From: Planctomycetaceae bacterium
Lineage (GTDB): Bacteria; Planctomycetota; Planctomycetia; Pirellulales; UBA1268
Assembly (NCBI GenBank): GCA_947464585.1
Contig: CANHYS010000048.1
Location: 1 to 9,254 of the forward strand
Direction of reading: 5' to 3'
Length of the DNA: 9,254 nt
Every line of letters starts with the position of its first letter. Position 1 is the stretch's first letter. Position numbers and translations under genes: made by a program. This document shows positions 1 through 7,202 of this stretch, piece by piece. The notes under the pieces are model-generated. The model made no database searches. It was not told the origin of the DNA and saw nothing but the letters and a program-made list of their open reading frames with translations.

Positions 1-1347
1 ACCCAGGCGGCCATCATACACCTCGACGGTCGAACTCCCGCCGCGTGCCTGCGACAAGATGATGTCTGGTATCGAATCGACGTTGACGCGACCGGTTGTC
101 ACGGACATGCCTCTCGTGAAGCCAGCCGTGAAGGGACGGATCGTGTCGACTACAGCAGGCACTGAGTTCGAGACGTCGTAGACCCGCACCACCGGTGCCA
201 TGCTGGCACCACTGACCACAACGAGTTCGTCCTTGCCATCCTGCAGTACGGCATTGACCACTCTCCCGCCGGAAACGGTGCCGAAGTCAGCTGCGGCGAT
301 GGCGGCGCCGCCGATGCCGGCACGGAACGGCACGAATGACCGATAGAGCGTCAGCGGACCGGATGCAGCCGACGGCGTCGACTCATAAATCTTCACGTCG
401 CCCGTGCCATACGACTTGCTGACCGCGACGTCGTCCAAGCCGTCACCGGTGAAGTCAGCCACCACGAGATTGAGCCCTCGGTCGTATTGAGGACCAAAGG
501 GCTGCAGGCTGTAGCGGGCATCCTTAACGAGCGTCACCGTGCCGTCCGAAGCGACGTTCTGCTGGAAGACCGCGAGTTCCCCAGTGCGGCCATAGTCGGG
601 CACGGCGACCAGTTCGTCCTTGCCGTCAGCGTTGAGGTCGCCGAGCGCTGTCCGCACGCCCGTCTTGAAATCGGGCTCGAAGGCAAACGCCTGGGCGATC
701 ATCGCTCCCGTAGCGGGATTCACCAGTCGCACCAGCGACGTGCTCGACCAGCCTGCATCGTCCGCAACGGCGATCGACTTCGGCACGAACCGGTCGGTGT
801 CGGTGGCCGAGTTGTTTGCGGTGTTCGTTTCACCGCTGGCAGCCGCCGCGGTGGCCGAACTGACCAGATCACCCGTGGCCGAAGCTCCCACGTTGGCGAT
901 GATCGTGAACACGGCCTTGCCGTTGGCGGGGAGCGTGACCTTGGTATTCAGATCGCCGGCGCCCACGGCCGTGCCCGTGGCGCCGCCCGTGAACGCAGCC
1001 GTCCAGGTCTTCTGCGTGATGGCGCTCGCCAGCGATGTCGTCAGCGCCGCGTCGGTGGCGGTGGCGTCGCCCTTGTTCTCAAGCGTGAGGGTGTACACGA
1101 CCTGCGAGGCGGGCGAATAAAACGTGCGGTCGACGTTGGCCGCAATGTTGTCGTTGAATGACAAGACCAGATCGGCCGCCATCAGGCTCCGCTGCTCAAG
1201 CTGCTCGAGGTCGCCCAATGCCAGGCCCAGCTGCTCCCAGTTCCCGAGGCCATGCCGACGAGAGCGAAGCGTGCCGCGACGCTTCCTCACCGAACGGTTC
1301 AGTCCGGTGGCCGAGGATCGGGATGGGAAAAGTGACAGCATTCGCAT
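1..1347 (-). CDS. LEPR-XLL-type surface protein with DUF11-like and FG-GAP/VCBS repeats, C-terminus outside window
   Basis: The frame stays open from an ATG at 1347 to the window edge, giving 449 residues and no stop, so this is the N-terminal part of a larger protein. GGAG at 1355-1358 lies 7 nt before the ATG and fixes this start over the next in-frame ATG at 1341. Residues 1-45 are Arg/Ser-rich without a classical hydrophobic signal peptide and lead into LEQRSLMAAD (residues 50-59), which matches the planctomycete LEPR-XLL N-terminal motif found on large exported proteins. Residues about 79-185 read as a DUF11-like immunoglobulin-type domain (VVYTLTLENKGDATATDA, then TNTANNSATD). From about residue 230 there are FG-GAP/VCBS-like blades with acidic Ca-binding-type loops: DLNADGKDEL (237-246), DFTGDGLDDVAVS (298-310) and DGKDELVVVSG (370-380). 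By family knowledge this would be a cell-surface beta-propeller protein; its ligand is unknown. It lies 91 bp downstream of the halogenase-like gene on the same strand. Confidence 0.9.
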   Translation of the reverse strand, partial: MRMLSLFPSRSSATGLNRSVRKRRGTLRSRRHGLGNWEQLGLALGDLEQLEQRSLMAADLVLSFNDNIAANVDRTFYSPASQVVYTLTLENKGDATATDAALTTSLASAITQKTWTAAFTGGATGTAVGAGDLNTKVTLPANGKAVFTIIANVGASATGDLVSSATAAAASGETNTANNSATDTDRFVPKSIAVADDAGWSSTSLVRLVNPATGAMIAQAFAFEPDFKTGVRTALGDLNADGKDELVAVPDYGRTGELAVFQQNVASDGTVTLVKDARYSLQPFGPQYDRGLNLVVADFTGDGLDDVAVSKSYGTGDVKIYESTPSAASGPLTLYRSFVPFRAGIGGAAIAAADFGTVSGGRVVNAVLQDGKDELVVVSGASMAPVVRVYDVSNSVPAVVDTIRPFTAGFTRGMSVTTGRVNVDSIPDIILSQARGGSSTVEVYDGRLG

Positions 1348-1438
1348 GGGATAACTCCGAGAGAGACGATCGACATCTCTACGCTCAGGAGTACCCCATG
1401 GTTCACAAAGGGGCAAATTTTCGGTCTTTTCCGATCAT

Positions 1439-2698
1439 TCAGCCGGCGGCCACGGGCTCTTTGGCCGCCATTTCGGCAGCCTGCATGCCGTCCATGAGCG
1501 GCCAGAGGGCGTCGATGTCGGGCTTGAAGAGGTCGCCGATCAGCACGTCGGTGATCAGCCCCTTGCGGTCGGGATGCTCCCGGACGAACTTGCCGAAATT
1601 CAGCCCATCGTAGAACTGGCAGACGAGCTTCCGCATCCGGTCCATGCCGGCGATGTAGCCGGGGCCCCAGACGCCAAGTTTCGCCGCCGAGGTGTCGCCA
1701 GCGGTGAGTCCGGCGGTGATGGCATCTGCCGCCTGCGCCCCTGAAATCAGCGCCAGGAGAATACCCGAGGAGTAGAGCGGGTCGAGGAAGCCGAAGGCGT
1801 CGCCCACGAGCACCCAGCCATCTCCGGCGACCTGCCGGGAGCGGTAGGAATATTCCTTGGCGGCACTAAACGGCGCCACGCGCTGGGCCGCAGCGATCCG
1901 GGGCTGCACGCCGAGGCAACGGTCGACTTCCTCGAAATAGATCGCTTCCAGTTCCTTGGAATCCCGGCCTTTGAACAGATAGTCGAAGGGCGCGACAACA
2001 CCCACGCTGACAATGTCGTCCTGCAGCGGTATGAACCAGAACCAGCCGATCTTTCCCTTCGTTTGCATCACGAGCGTGGCACCCTCGTCGCGACCGGCGT
2101 CCCGCTTCGCACCCTTCCAGTAGGTCCAGATGGCGGCCTTCTTCAGCACCGGGTCCCACTCCCGTAGGCCGAGCCGATCCTGGATCAGGCAGCTCTGGCC
2201 GGCGGCATCGACGACCACCGTGCTGCGGATCTCCTGCGTCACGCCCGCATCGTCGATCGCCCGCACGCCCACCGCGCGACCATCCTCGAAGAGCACGTCG
2301 AGCACGCGAATGCCCTCCCGCACATCGACGCCGTGCTCGCGGGCATTGTCGAGCATCATCTGGTCGAATTCGGCCCGCGTCACCTGCCAGGTCTGCGAGC
2401 TTTCATGCGGCTTGTAATCGCCGAAGTAGAAGGGCTCGGAGAGCTTTCCCTGCTCGGTGACGAACTGCACACTGTGCTTCTCGACGAACCGACTGCCCTG
2501 CAGTTTGGTGAGCATGCCGAGCCGCTCGAGCACCCAGAACGTCTCGGGGATCAATGATTCGCCGATGTGATAGCGGGGAAAATGCTCCCGCTCGAGCAGC
2601 TGCACCCGAAAGCCAGCCTTGGCAACAAGCGTCGCCACGGTGGCCCCGGACGGGCCGCCACCGATCACCACGACATCGGGCCGGACGGCGTCGATCAT
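1439..2698 (-). CDS. Flavin-dependent halogenase-like FAD oxidoreductase
   Basis: A cytosolic FAD enzyme of the tryptophan-halogenase / geranylgeranyl-reductase-like superfamily, 419 residues from the preferred start (421 from the upstream ATG at 2704, which is used for numbering here). VVVIGGGPSGATVA (11-24) is the FAD dinucleotide fold, LLERE (36-40) ends its second strand, and HFPRYHIGESLIP (41-53) is typical of halogenases. GWFWFIP (220-226) contains the WxWxIP signature used to separate flavin halogenases from related monooxygenases. GDAFGFLDPLYSSG (301-314) is the second FAD-contact motif. Lys76 in FVEKHSVQF is a plausible counterpart of the catalytic lysine, but I could not align it. 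If active it would use reduced FAD, O2 and halide to halogenate an electron-rich aromatic; the substrate cannot be read from the sequence. AAGGAG at 2707-2712 is only 2 nt from the ATG at 2704 but 8 nt from the ATG at 2698, so 2698 is preferred. A perfect inverted repeat overlaps this Shine-Dalgarno. No biosynthetic partner gene or flavin reductase is adjacent. A non-halogenating oxidoreductase remains possible. Confidence 0.88.
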   Translation of the reverse strand: MIDAVRPDVVVIGGGPSGATVATLVAKAGFRVQLLEREHFPRYHIGESLIPETFWVLERLGMLTKLQGSRFVEKHSVQFVTEQGKLSEPFYFGDYKPHESSQTWQVTRAEFDQMMLDNAREHGVDVREGIRVLDVLFEDGRAVGVRAIDDAGVTQEIRSTVVVDAAGQSCLIQDRLGLREWDPVLKKAAIWTYWKGAKRDAGRDEGATLVMQTKGKIGWFWFIPLQDDIVSVGVVAPFDYLFKGRDSKELEAIYFEEVDRCLGVQPRIAAAQRVAPFSAAKEYSYRSRQVAGDGWVLVGDAFGFLDPLYSSGILLALISGAQAADAITAGLTAGDTSAAKLGVWGPGYIAGMDRMRKLVCQFYDGLNFGKFVREHPDRKGLITDVLIGDLFKPDIDALWPLMDGMQAAEMAAKEPVAAG

Positions 2699-2708
2699 TG
2701 CCATGTCT

Positions 2709-2745
2709 CCTTCTGACGATGCTCATTTATAGCATCGTCAGAAGG
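2709..2745 (-). promoter_or_regulatory. Perfect 15-bp inverted repeat overlapping RBS and -10-like box of the halogenase-like gene
   Basis: CCTTCTGACGATGCT (2709-2723) and its exact reverse complement (2731-2745) flank a 7-nt spacer. On the minus strand the spacer region reads TATAAA, a -10-like hexamer, and the arm nearest the gene contains AAGG of its AAGGAG Shine-Dalgarno. No good -35 box was seen 16-18 nt upstream. Two readings fit. It may be an operator for a dimeric regulator sitting on the promoter. Alternatively, if transcription enters from the upstream TPR gene (stop at 2777), it may be an RNA hairpin that hides the ribosome-binding site. It is a poor intrinsic terminator because no U tract follows, unlike the two terminators elsewhere in the window. 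Confidence 0.7.
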
Positions 2746-2776
2746 CCCAGACAGGGTCGAAAAGATCGCCGGCGAA

Positions 2777-5398
2777 TCACTTTTGCCGCTGGAATTCCAG
2801 CGGTTTGGCTTCCTTGGGGGCCCCAACGAGCGAGAAATCAAAGGCATCGGCCCCCTTTGACTTCACGTTGCCAACCATGGAACCTGCCTTGTCGGTATTG
2901 AGGGCGATCGCGTCCCGGGCGGTTTCGACCGTGCCCGAGAGTTCGACCGGTGGCCTGCCGGAAGGCGTGGCCTTCCAGGTGAACTTGGAATCCTCCGTGA
3001 TCGACAGTTCGACTATATCCTTCCCGCTGGTGGCCTTCCACGTGCCCACGAGGTCGGTCTCAGGGCCGGCCGACGCGGCGTCCGCTTGCGAAGCCGTCGC
3101 AGGCTGGCCGGCTGCTGCCGCCGGCTGTGTTGCATCTGCCTTCGGCTCCTCCGGCGGCGTGATTGCCTCGAGCAACCGCTTGGCGACGAGGTCGCCCGGC
3201 TGCTTGGCCACGACGATTTTCAGTGCCTCGGCTGCCATGTCGGCATGGCCACCGACGAGGTAGTGATACGCCAGCACGAAGTGGCCCGACGCACTGTCGG
3301 GATTCGCGCGGCAGAAGTCCTCGAGTTTGCGGAGGTGGGCCGTGTAGGCATCGACCGATCCGTAGACATTGCTGATCGTCGTCCAGTCCATGCCAGGCGC
3401 GGACACGAGCACGGAGTTGAGCGCGGCTGCCGCCTCGGGATAGCGGCCCAGCGCAAAGAGCGTGAGCGCCCGCACCTCGTGGATCACGGAATCCTTGGGC
3501 GAAGCCTTCACGGCCCGATCAAAGCCAGCCAACGCACCCGCATAGTCACCCGCCTTGAACTTGGCGAGCGCGTCGTCGACCGCGGCGTTCGCCTCGTTGT
3601 TGACAGGCGCGGCCGTCGCGTTGCCACCGGCAGCGGTGCCGCCGACGCCACCCTCGGCATCGGTGGCATTCGACAGGTCGCCGTCATTGGTGATGTAGTT
3701 GTTCACCACCACCGGCTGCGAATAGTCGTAGGGGGACGACGCCACGACTGCAGCCGGGATCGAGGAGTAATAGGGGTTCACATAGCCAGCGCCGCCGTAG
3801 CCCATGCTGCCGTAGCCGAGGCCCCAGCCGCCGATTGTCGAGGCAAGGCCCCATGTCGCAGCGCCGAAGGCGAGCGGTGCCCACCAGCCGCCACCATAGC
3901 CGTAGTTGTTGCCCCAGTTGCCGTTCCAACAGCCGCTGTACCAGCCGCCGTAGTGCGGATTGACGTAGCCGTTGTTCCAGTTGTTGGCCCAGCCGCCATA
4001 GCCACCACCGTAGCCATAGCCGCCGCCTGGATAACCCCAGCCACCACCATAGCCGCCACCCCAACCGCCACCGTACCCACCGCCGTTGACGTTGATGTTG
4101 TTGAAGTTGTTGTTGCCGCCGATGGAGTTGCCAATGTTGTTACCAATGTTGTTGCCGCTGCCATTCCCAATGCCATTGCCAACGTTGTTGCCGAGGCCGT
4201 TGCCGATGCCCGGACGATTCCCACCAATGCCGGGACGACCGGGCCGGTCACCCGGACGATTCGGCCAGTTGCCACCAACGCCAGGGCGATCGCCACCGAT
4301 GCCGGGCCTGTTCCCACCAATCCCGGGACGGTTCCCGTTCGGCCCACCGCCGCCGATCTGACCTGGGAGCGTCGTCGGGCGGTTGCCACCGCCGATGCCG
4401 GGTCGATTGCCACCACTCAGCCCACCGCCAGTACCGGGGCCGACCTCACCGGGGAGTGTCGTCGGCCGATTGCCGCCACCCATGCCAGGACGATTTCCTC
4501 CGCCCAGCCCACCGCCGCCAATCTGGCCAGGCAAGGTTGTCGGACGGTTCGGTCCGCCACCCGCCAAGCCACCACCGCCGAGACCCGGCTGCGGAAAGGG
4601 CTTGGTGGTCGGTGCGCCGCCGAGGCTCGGCCGATCGAGCGGCCGCGTTGACAGCCCAGGCCGGCTGCCCGATCCACCACCCAAGCCAGGAAGCGTTGTG
4701 GCACCGCCGGGACCGATGCCTCCAGGACGCTGACCCGTGCCCATCCCACCGGGACGCTGCCCCGGCTGAGGAAAGGCAGCCGCAGGCCGATTGGCAAACC
4801 CACCGCCGGGCCGACTTGCGGCGCCGCCGTTCAGCCCGCCCGGAAGACCAGCGGGCCGATTGACACCGCCCAGTCCGCCGCCGGGCTGCAGGCCGGGGCG
4901 GTTCATCCCGCCGATGTTGCCCGGCAGGCCCGCCGGTCTGTTCAGTCCGCCCGCGCCGACTCCGGACGTGCCACCCGGCCGCATGGTGCCCAGGCCAGGC
5001 CGCGGAGAACCCATGCCAGGCCGCTGCTGCATTCCGGGGGCTGGCCGGATGCCAGCACTCGGCAGAGACGGCCGTGACATGTTGGCCGCGCCGCCCATGT
5101 TGGGCCGCTGGAAATTTGGCCGCTGCGCCTGCATTCCACCCATGTTGGGCCGCTGCATCTGCGGTCTGGCCTGCATCTGTGGCCGCGCCTGCATCTGCGG
5201 TCTGGCCTGCATTTGAGGACGGGCCTGCATCTGCGGACGTTGCATCGAGGCCGCCGGACGTGCCATCGGGGCCGCCGGACGCGACATCGCCGGACGGCCA
5301 CCGCCGCCCGCGCCGCCTCGGCCACGCTGAGCACCGTGCCCCACAACGGGAACGGCGACGAGCAGCATCACGCAGGCACAAGCAAACAATCGTCGCAT
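2777..5398 (-). CDS. Secreted Gly/Pro/Asn-rich repeat protein with TPR region and C-terminal beta domain
   Basis: An 873-residue exported protein; I recognise its type from planctomycete genomes but know no function. The start at 5398 gives a good signal peptide (MRRLFACACVMLLVAVPVVG, then HGAQ) and has AAGGG at 5407-5411, 8 nt upstream. A longer in-frame ATG at 5467 would add 23 residues before the signal peptide and is disfavoured. In order: an RPQMQA repeat (about 53-83); Arg-Pro-Gly-rich sequence (about 84-398) including three NRPTTLPG-type units (284-362); an Asn/Gly tract with NNIGN motifs (398-438); a Gly/Tyr/Trp segment (439-505); a hydrophobic WAPLAFGAATWGLAS segment (506-520); an acidic/Ala linker; TPR-like helices (about 604-747), for example FKAGDYAGALAGFDRAVKAS; an Ala/Pro linker; and a C-terminal domain opening DLVGTWKATSG (782-792). 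The low-complexity part suggests an extended extracytoplasmic or adhesive region, and the TPRs suggest protein binding. It follows the SnoaL-like gene after 82 bp, possibly as one operon. Confidence 0.88.
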   Translation of the reverse strand: MRRLFACACVMLLVAVPVVGHGAQRGRGGAGGGGRPAMSRPAAPMARPAASMQRPQMQARPQMQARPQMQARPQMQARPQMQRPNMGGMQAQRPNFQRPNMGGAANMSRPSLPSAGIRPAPGMQQRPGMGSPRPGLGTMRPGGTSGVGAGGLNRPAGLPGNIGGMNRPGLQPGGGLGGVNRPAGLPGGLNGGAASRPGGGFANRPAAAFPQPGQRPGGMGTGQRPGGIGPGGATTLPGLGGGSGSRPGLSTRPLDRPSLGGAPTTKPFPQPGLGGGGLAGGGPNRPTTLPGQIGGGGLGGGNRPGMGGGNRPTTLPGEVGPGTGGGLSGGNRPGIGGGNRPTTLPGQIGGGGPNGNRPGIGGNRPGIGGDRPGVGGNWPNRPGDRPGRPGIGGNRPGIGNGLGNNVGNGIGNGSGNNIGNNIGNSIGGNNNFNNINVNGGGYGGGWGGGYGGGWGYPGGGYGYGGGYGGWANNWNNGYVNPHYGGWYSGCWNGNWGNNYGYGGGWWAPLAFGAATWGLASTIGGWGLGYGSMGYGGAGYVNPYYSSIPAAVVASSPYDYSQPVVVNNYITNDGDLSNATDAEGGVGGTAAGGNATAAPVNNEANAAVDDALAKFKAGDYAGALAGFDRAVKASPKDSVIHEVRALTLFALGRYPEAAAALNSVLVSAPGMDWTTISNVYGSVDAYTAHLRKLEDFCRANPDSASGHFVLAYHYLVGGHADMAAEALKIVVAKQPGDLVAKRLLEAITPPEEPKADATQPAAAAGQPATASQADAASAGPETDLVGTWKATSGKDIVELSITEDSKFTWKATPSGRPPVELSGTVETARDAIALNTDKAGSMVGNVKSKGADAFDFSLVGAPKEAKPLEFQRQK
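4313..4549 (-). repeat. Three tandem NRPTTLPG-Gly-rich units inside the TPR protein gene
   Basis: Residues 284-309, 310-338 and 339-362 of the 2777-5398 protein each begin with NRPTTLPG and end in a Gly-rich stretch with NRPG(I/M)GG. Unit lengths are 26, 29 and 24 residues, so the array is imperfect and grows or shrinks in whole codons. It lies wholly within the coding frame. Confidence 0.75.
5151..5240 (-). repeat. Five 18-bp tandem repeats encoding RPQMQA units
   Basis: Five consecutive 18-bp units (5151-5168, 5169-5186, 5187-5204, 5205-5222, 5223-5240) are variants of GCCTGCATCTGCGGTCTG on the plus strand. Read on the minus strand they encode the hexapeptide RPQMQA in register near the mature N-terminus of the secreted TPR protein. 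Units 1 and 3 are nearly identical, which suggests recent slippage or exchange. Copy number may differ between strains without breaking the frame. Confidence 0.85.
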
Positions 5399-5480
5399 TC
5401 CAGTCACCCTTTCGATGAAACCACGCCAGTTCTTTGAGACTCTTTCAGCCGCCCCTCTGCGAATCACAACCGCCGCACAA

Positions 5481-6545
5481 TCACCTCGCCGCCGGCACCG
5501 CCACCGGTGCAGCCGCGGGCTTCGCTGCCGCGCCCGGCTGGGGCGGCTTCCGCGCGATCACGAGTTCGAAGTCGGGCTCCTCGCCGCCGGCCACGATCCG
5601 GTCGGTGCTCCGCACCACGAAGTGGTCCTGATCCTTGACGGTGAACGTCACGGTGGCGGATGCCGTGCTGGCATCGGGCATCGTGGCCTCCGTCTTCGCC
5701 ACCCAGCCGTTGTCGATTGGAGTCCACTCACCATGGCTGAATCCGCCATCCGAATCGAAGGTCCAGGAGCGAAGCACGCCCTCCACGGGGTCCCAGCCGA
5801 TTCGCTGCACACTCTTCGATTCCGGCTGCCCACCGACGCTCAGCACGTAGTCACCGAGAATGTAGTTGCCGTCTTCACTCCAGCGGTAACTGATCGCCGT
5901 GCGTCCTTCCGGGCTCTCGTCCACCCAGTCGCCGACGAGGAACGCCAGCGGCTGGAGCATCTCCTCCGCCGTCGGAGCAGGATCATCGGCAAACTCGCGG
6001 TACGAGGCGATGGGCCACTTGTCGCCCACCTTGTCGCGGACGGCGATATACCGCAACTGCGCTTCCGCCGCTCCCGCCTCGGCCGTGATCTGCCGAACAC
6101 CCTCCTCGACGGCCAGGCTGTCTCCGATCGAACGGACAGAAGTCACTTCCATCGCCATCACGGCCTTGGGAAACTTCTCGAAGAATGCCTTGAAGAGCGA
6201 GGTGATCTCGGCACGGCCGGTGTAGACGTTGCCGTTCTCGTCAACGAGTTCACCCTTTTCCATGAAGAGGGCGGCCACACCAGCCGGATCGGCGGCGTTG
6301 AATGCCTTGACGGTTGCCTCCATCTCGCGGGTGATCATCGCGGCGAACTCGGGGGATGCGGCCACATCGGCTGCGGCCGTAGCGGTCTCGGCAGCCTTGG
6401 CCGGCACGACCACCGACTGCACCTCGGCACCCGCCACGACACCGGCCGGCAGGAGCGCGATCAGCAGCAACCACTCCGCCTTCTGCCGGTATCCCCGAAG
6501 GCTCCTCTCAACGACGTTTTGGAGCCCCGTCTCGACCACGTTCAT
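5481..6545 (-). CDS. Exported SnoaL/DUF4440-like (SgcJ/EcaC-type) two-domain protein
   Basis: From the start at 6545 it has 354 residues. A basic n-region precedes WLLLIALLPAGVVAGA (25-40), a signal peptide or anchor. Residues about 66-188 form a SnoaL/NTF2-like domain of the DUF4440/SgcJ-EcaC type (FAAMITREMEATVKAFNAAD; GRAEITSLFKAFFEKFP; a closing YREF). A second beta-rich domain (about 198-333) opens AFLVGDWVDE and contains YRWSEDGNYILGDYVLSVGG and RSWTFDSDGGFSHGEW, resembling lipocalin-like domains. An Ala/Pro tail closes it. NTF2-like domains bind small ligands, and the database label oxidoreductase for this family is not proof of catalysis. An ATG at 6602 has GGGAGG close upstream, but the 19 codons it adds are poor in G/C at third positions while codons from 6545 on are rich, so 6545 is preferred. 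An ATG at 6716 is too far upstream. It is the first gene of the minus-strand run. Confidence 0.82.
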   Translation of the reverse strand: MNVVETGLQNVVERSLRGYRQKAEWLLLIALLPAGVVAGAEVQSVVVPAKAAETATAAADVAASPEFAAMITREMEATVKAFNAADPAGVAALFMEKGELVDENGNVYTGRAEITSLFKAFFEKFPKAVMAMEVTSVRSIGDSLAVEEGVRQITAEAGAAEAQLRYIAVRDKVGDKWPIASYREFADDPAPTAEEMLQPLAFLVGDWVDESPEGRTAISYRWSEDGNYILGDYVLSVGGQPESKSVQRIGWDPVEGVLRSWTFDSDGGFSHGEWTPIDNGWVAKTEATMPDASTASATVTFTVKDQDHFVVRSTDRIVAGGEEPDFELVIARKPPQPGAAAKPAAAPVAVPAAR

Positions 6546-6783
6546 ACAGCCCTCGACTTCGGTTTCGATGATGAATTCTCCCACAAGTTGATAGGAAAGC
6601 ATTTTCCTCCCGCGGTTGCAAGCAATTCGCGGCGATACCGTGCAACAGCTGCAACGGCCGCCTCGCCGGAGCCGGCCGCTTGTCGGTTCTTCAGGCCACG
6701 TGTAGGTTTTTCGCAACGCATTCCACCCTCAGTGATTCACGTCCCCTTTTTCACCGTCACTTTCTACCGTTGAGGAGTCCACC
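6546..6783. promoter_or_regulatory. Divergent intergenic region upstream of the SnoaL-like gene and mscL
   Basis: This 238-bp spacer must hold promoters for both directions if the gene starts are right. I could not identify a convincing -35/-10 pair on either strand. It does contain GTTGCA at 6615-6620 facing TGCAAC at 6641-6646 and again at 6650-6655, a possible protein-binding inverted repeat set. The mscL Shine-Dalgarno GAGGAG is at 6772-6777. Confidence 0.4.
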
Positions 6784-7200
6784 ATGGCACTGCCCACCAA
6801 GGCCGCAATGAGCCTGTTCGAGGAGTTCAAAAACTTCGCCTTCAAGGGAAACGTCATCGATCTCGCCGTCGGCGTGATCATCGGCGGTGCCTTCGGCAAG
6901 ATCGTGTCGAGCATGGTCGACAACCTGATCATGCCGGTGGTCGGCGTGATCCTTCCCGGCAACAACGGCTACGAGAAATGGGCGATCACGATCGGCGAGA
7001 AGACGATCCCCTACGGCAAGTTCCTCGGCGACATCGTCAGCTTCCTGATCCTGGCCCTGGCCCTGTTCATCTTCATCGTGAAGTTCCTGGGCTGGGTCAT
7101 GAAGTCAAAGGCCGCCGAGGCCGACGCCCTGCCGGCTCCCACCAAGGATCAGGAACTCCTCACCGAGATCCGCGACCTGCTCAAGCAACAGGCCCGCTGA
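6784..7200 (+). CDS. mscL: Large-conductance mechanosensitive channel MscL
   Basis: A 138-residue inner-membrane channel subunit of normal family length. MscL pentamers open under high membrane tension and release solutes on hypo-osmotic shock. The N-terminal amphipathic helix (FEEFKNFAFKGNVIDLAVG, 12-30) runs into the first transmembrane helix with the Gly/Ala-rich pore segment VGVIIGGAFGKIVSSMVDN (29-47) and the LIMP turn (48-51). A short periplasmic loop contains YGKF (77-80). The second transmembrane helix is about 81-105 (DIVSFLILALALFIFIVKFL). The C-terminal cytoplasmic helix carries ELLTEIRDLL (124-133). GAGGAG lies 6 nt before the ATG. It is the only plus-strand gene here and converges with the desaturase, so it is probably transcribed alone. 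Confidence 0.97.
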   Translation: MALPTKAAMSLFEEFKNFAFKGNVIDLAVGVIIGGAFGKIVSSMVDNLIMPVVGVILPGNNGYEKWAITIGEKTIPYGKFLGDIVSFLILALALFIFIVKFLGWVMKSKAAEADALPAPTKDQELLTEIRDLLKQQAR

Positions 7201-7202
7201 CC

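Noticed and set aside
487..1161. A 224-codon open frame on the plus strand opposite the left-edge gene
   Set aside because: The minus-strand frame shows FG-GAP and DUF11-like motifs and a Shine-Dalgarno. The plus-strand product is Arg/Gly-rich noise.
1348..1438. Terminator or promoter between the halogenase-like gene and the LEPR-XLL gene
   Set aside because: Only a 4-bp TCGG/CCGA stem and no convincing -35/-10 pair were visible, which is not enough for a call.
2709..2745. Palindrome as an ordinary intrinsic terminator of the TPR gene
   Set aside because: On the minus strand it is followed by AGACATGGC rather than a U tract, and it overlaps the next gene's Shine-Dalgarno. A weak terminator role is still possible.
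3086..4651. A 521-codon open frame on the plus strand
   Set aside because: It lies opposite the secreted TPR protein and reads as Val/Ala/Thr/Arg-rich repeats that mirror the Gly/Pro/Asn codons of the minus strand. No domain or sensible start was seen.
5151..5240. Possible CRISPR-like array
   Set aside because: The 18-bp units are contiguous without spacers and encode a regular hexapeptide in a larger gene. No cas genes are present.
4446..5381. A 311-codon minus-strand frame inside the repetitive part of the TPR gene
   Set aside because: It is a shifted reading of the same repeats, with no signal peptide or domain. The frame with signal peptide and TPRs is the real one.
5415..6773. A 452-codon open frame on the plus strand
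   Set aside because: It is the complement of the SnoaL-like gene, whose domains are clear on the minus strand. The plus-strand product is His/Arg/Gly-rich without recognisable motifs.
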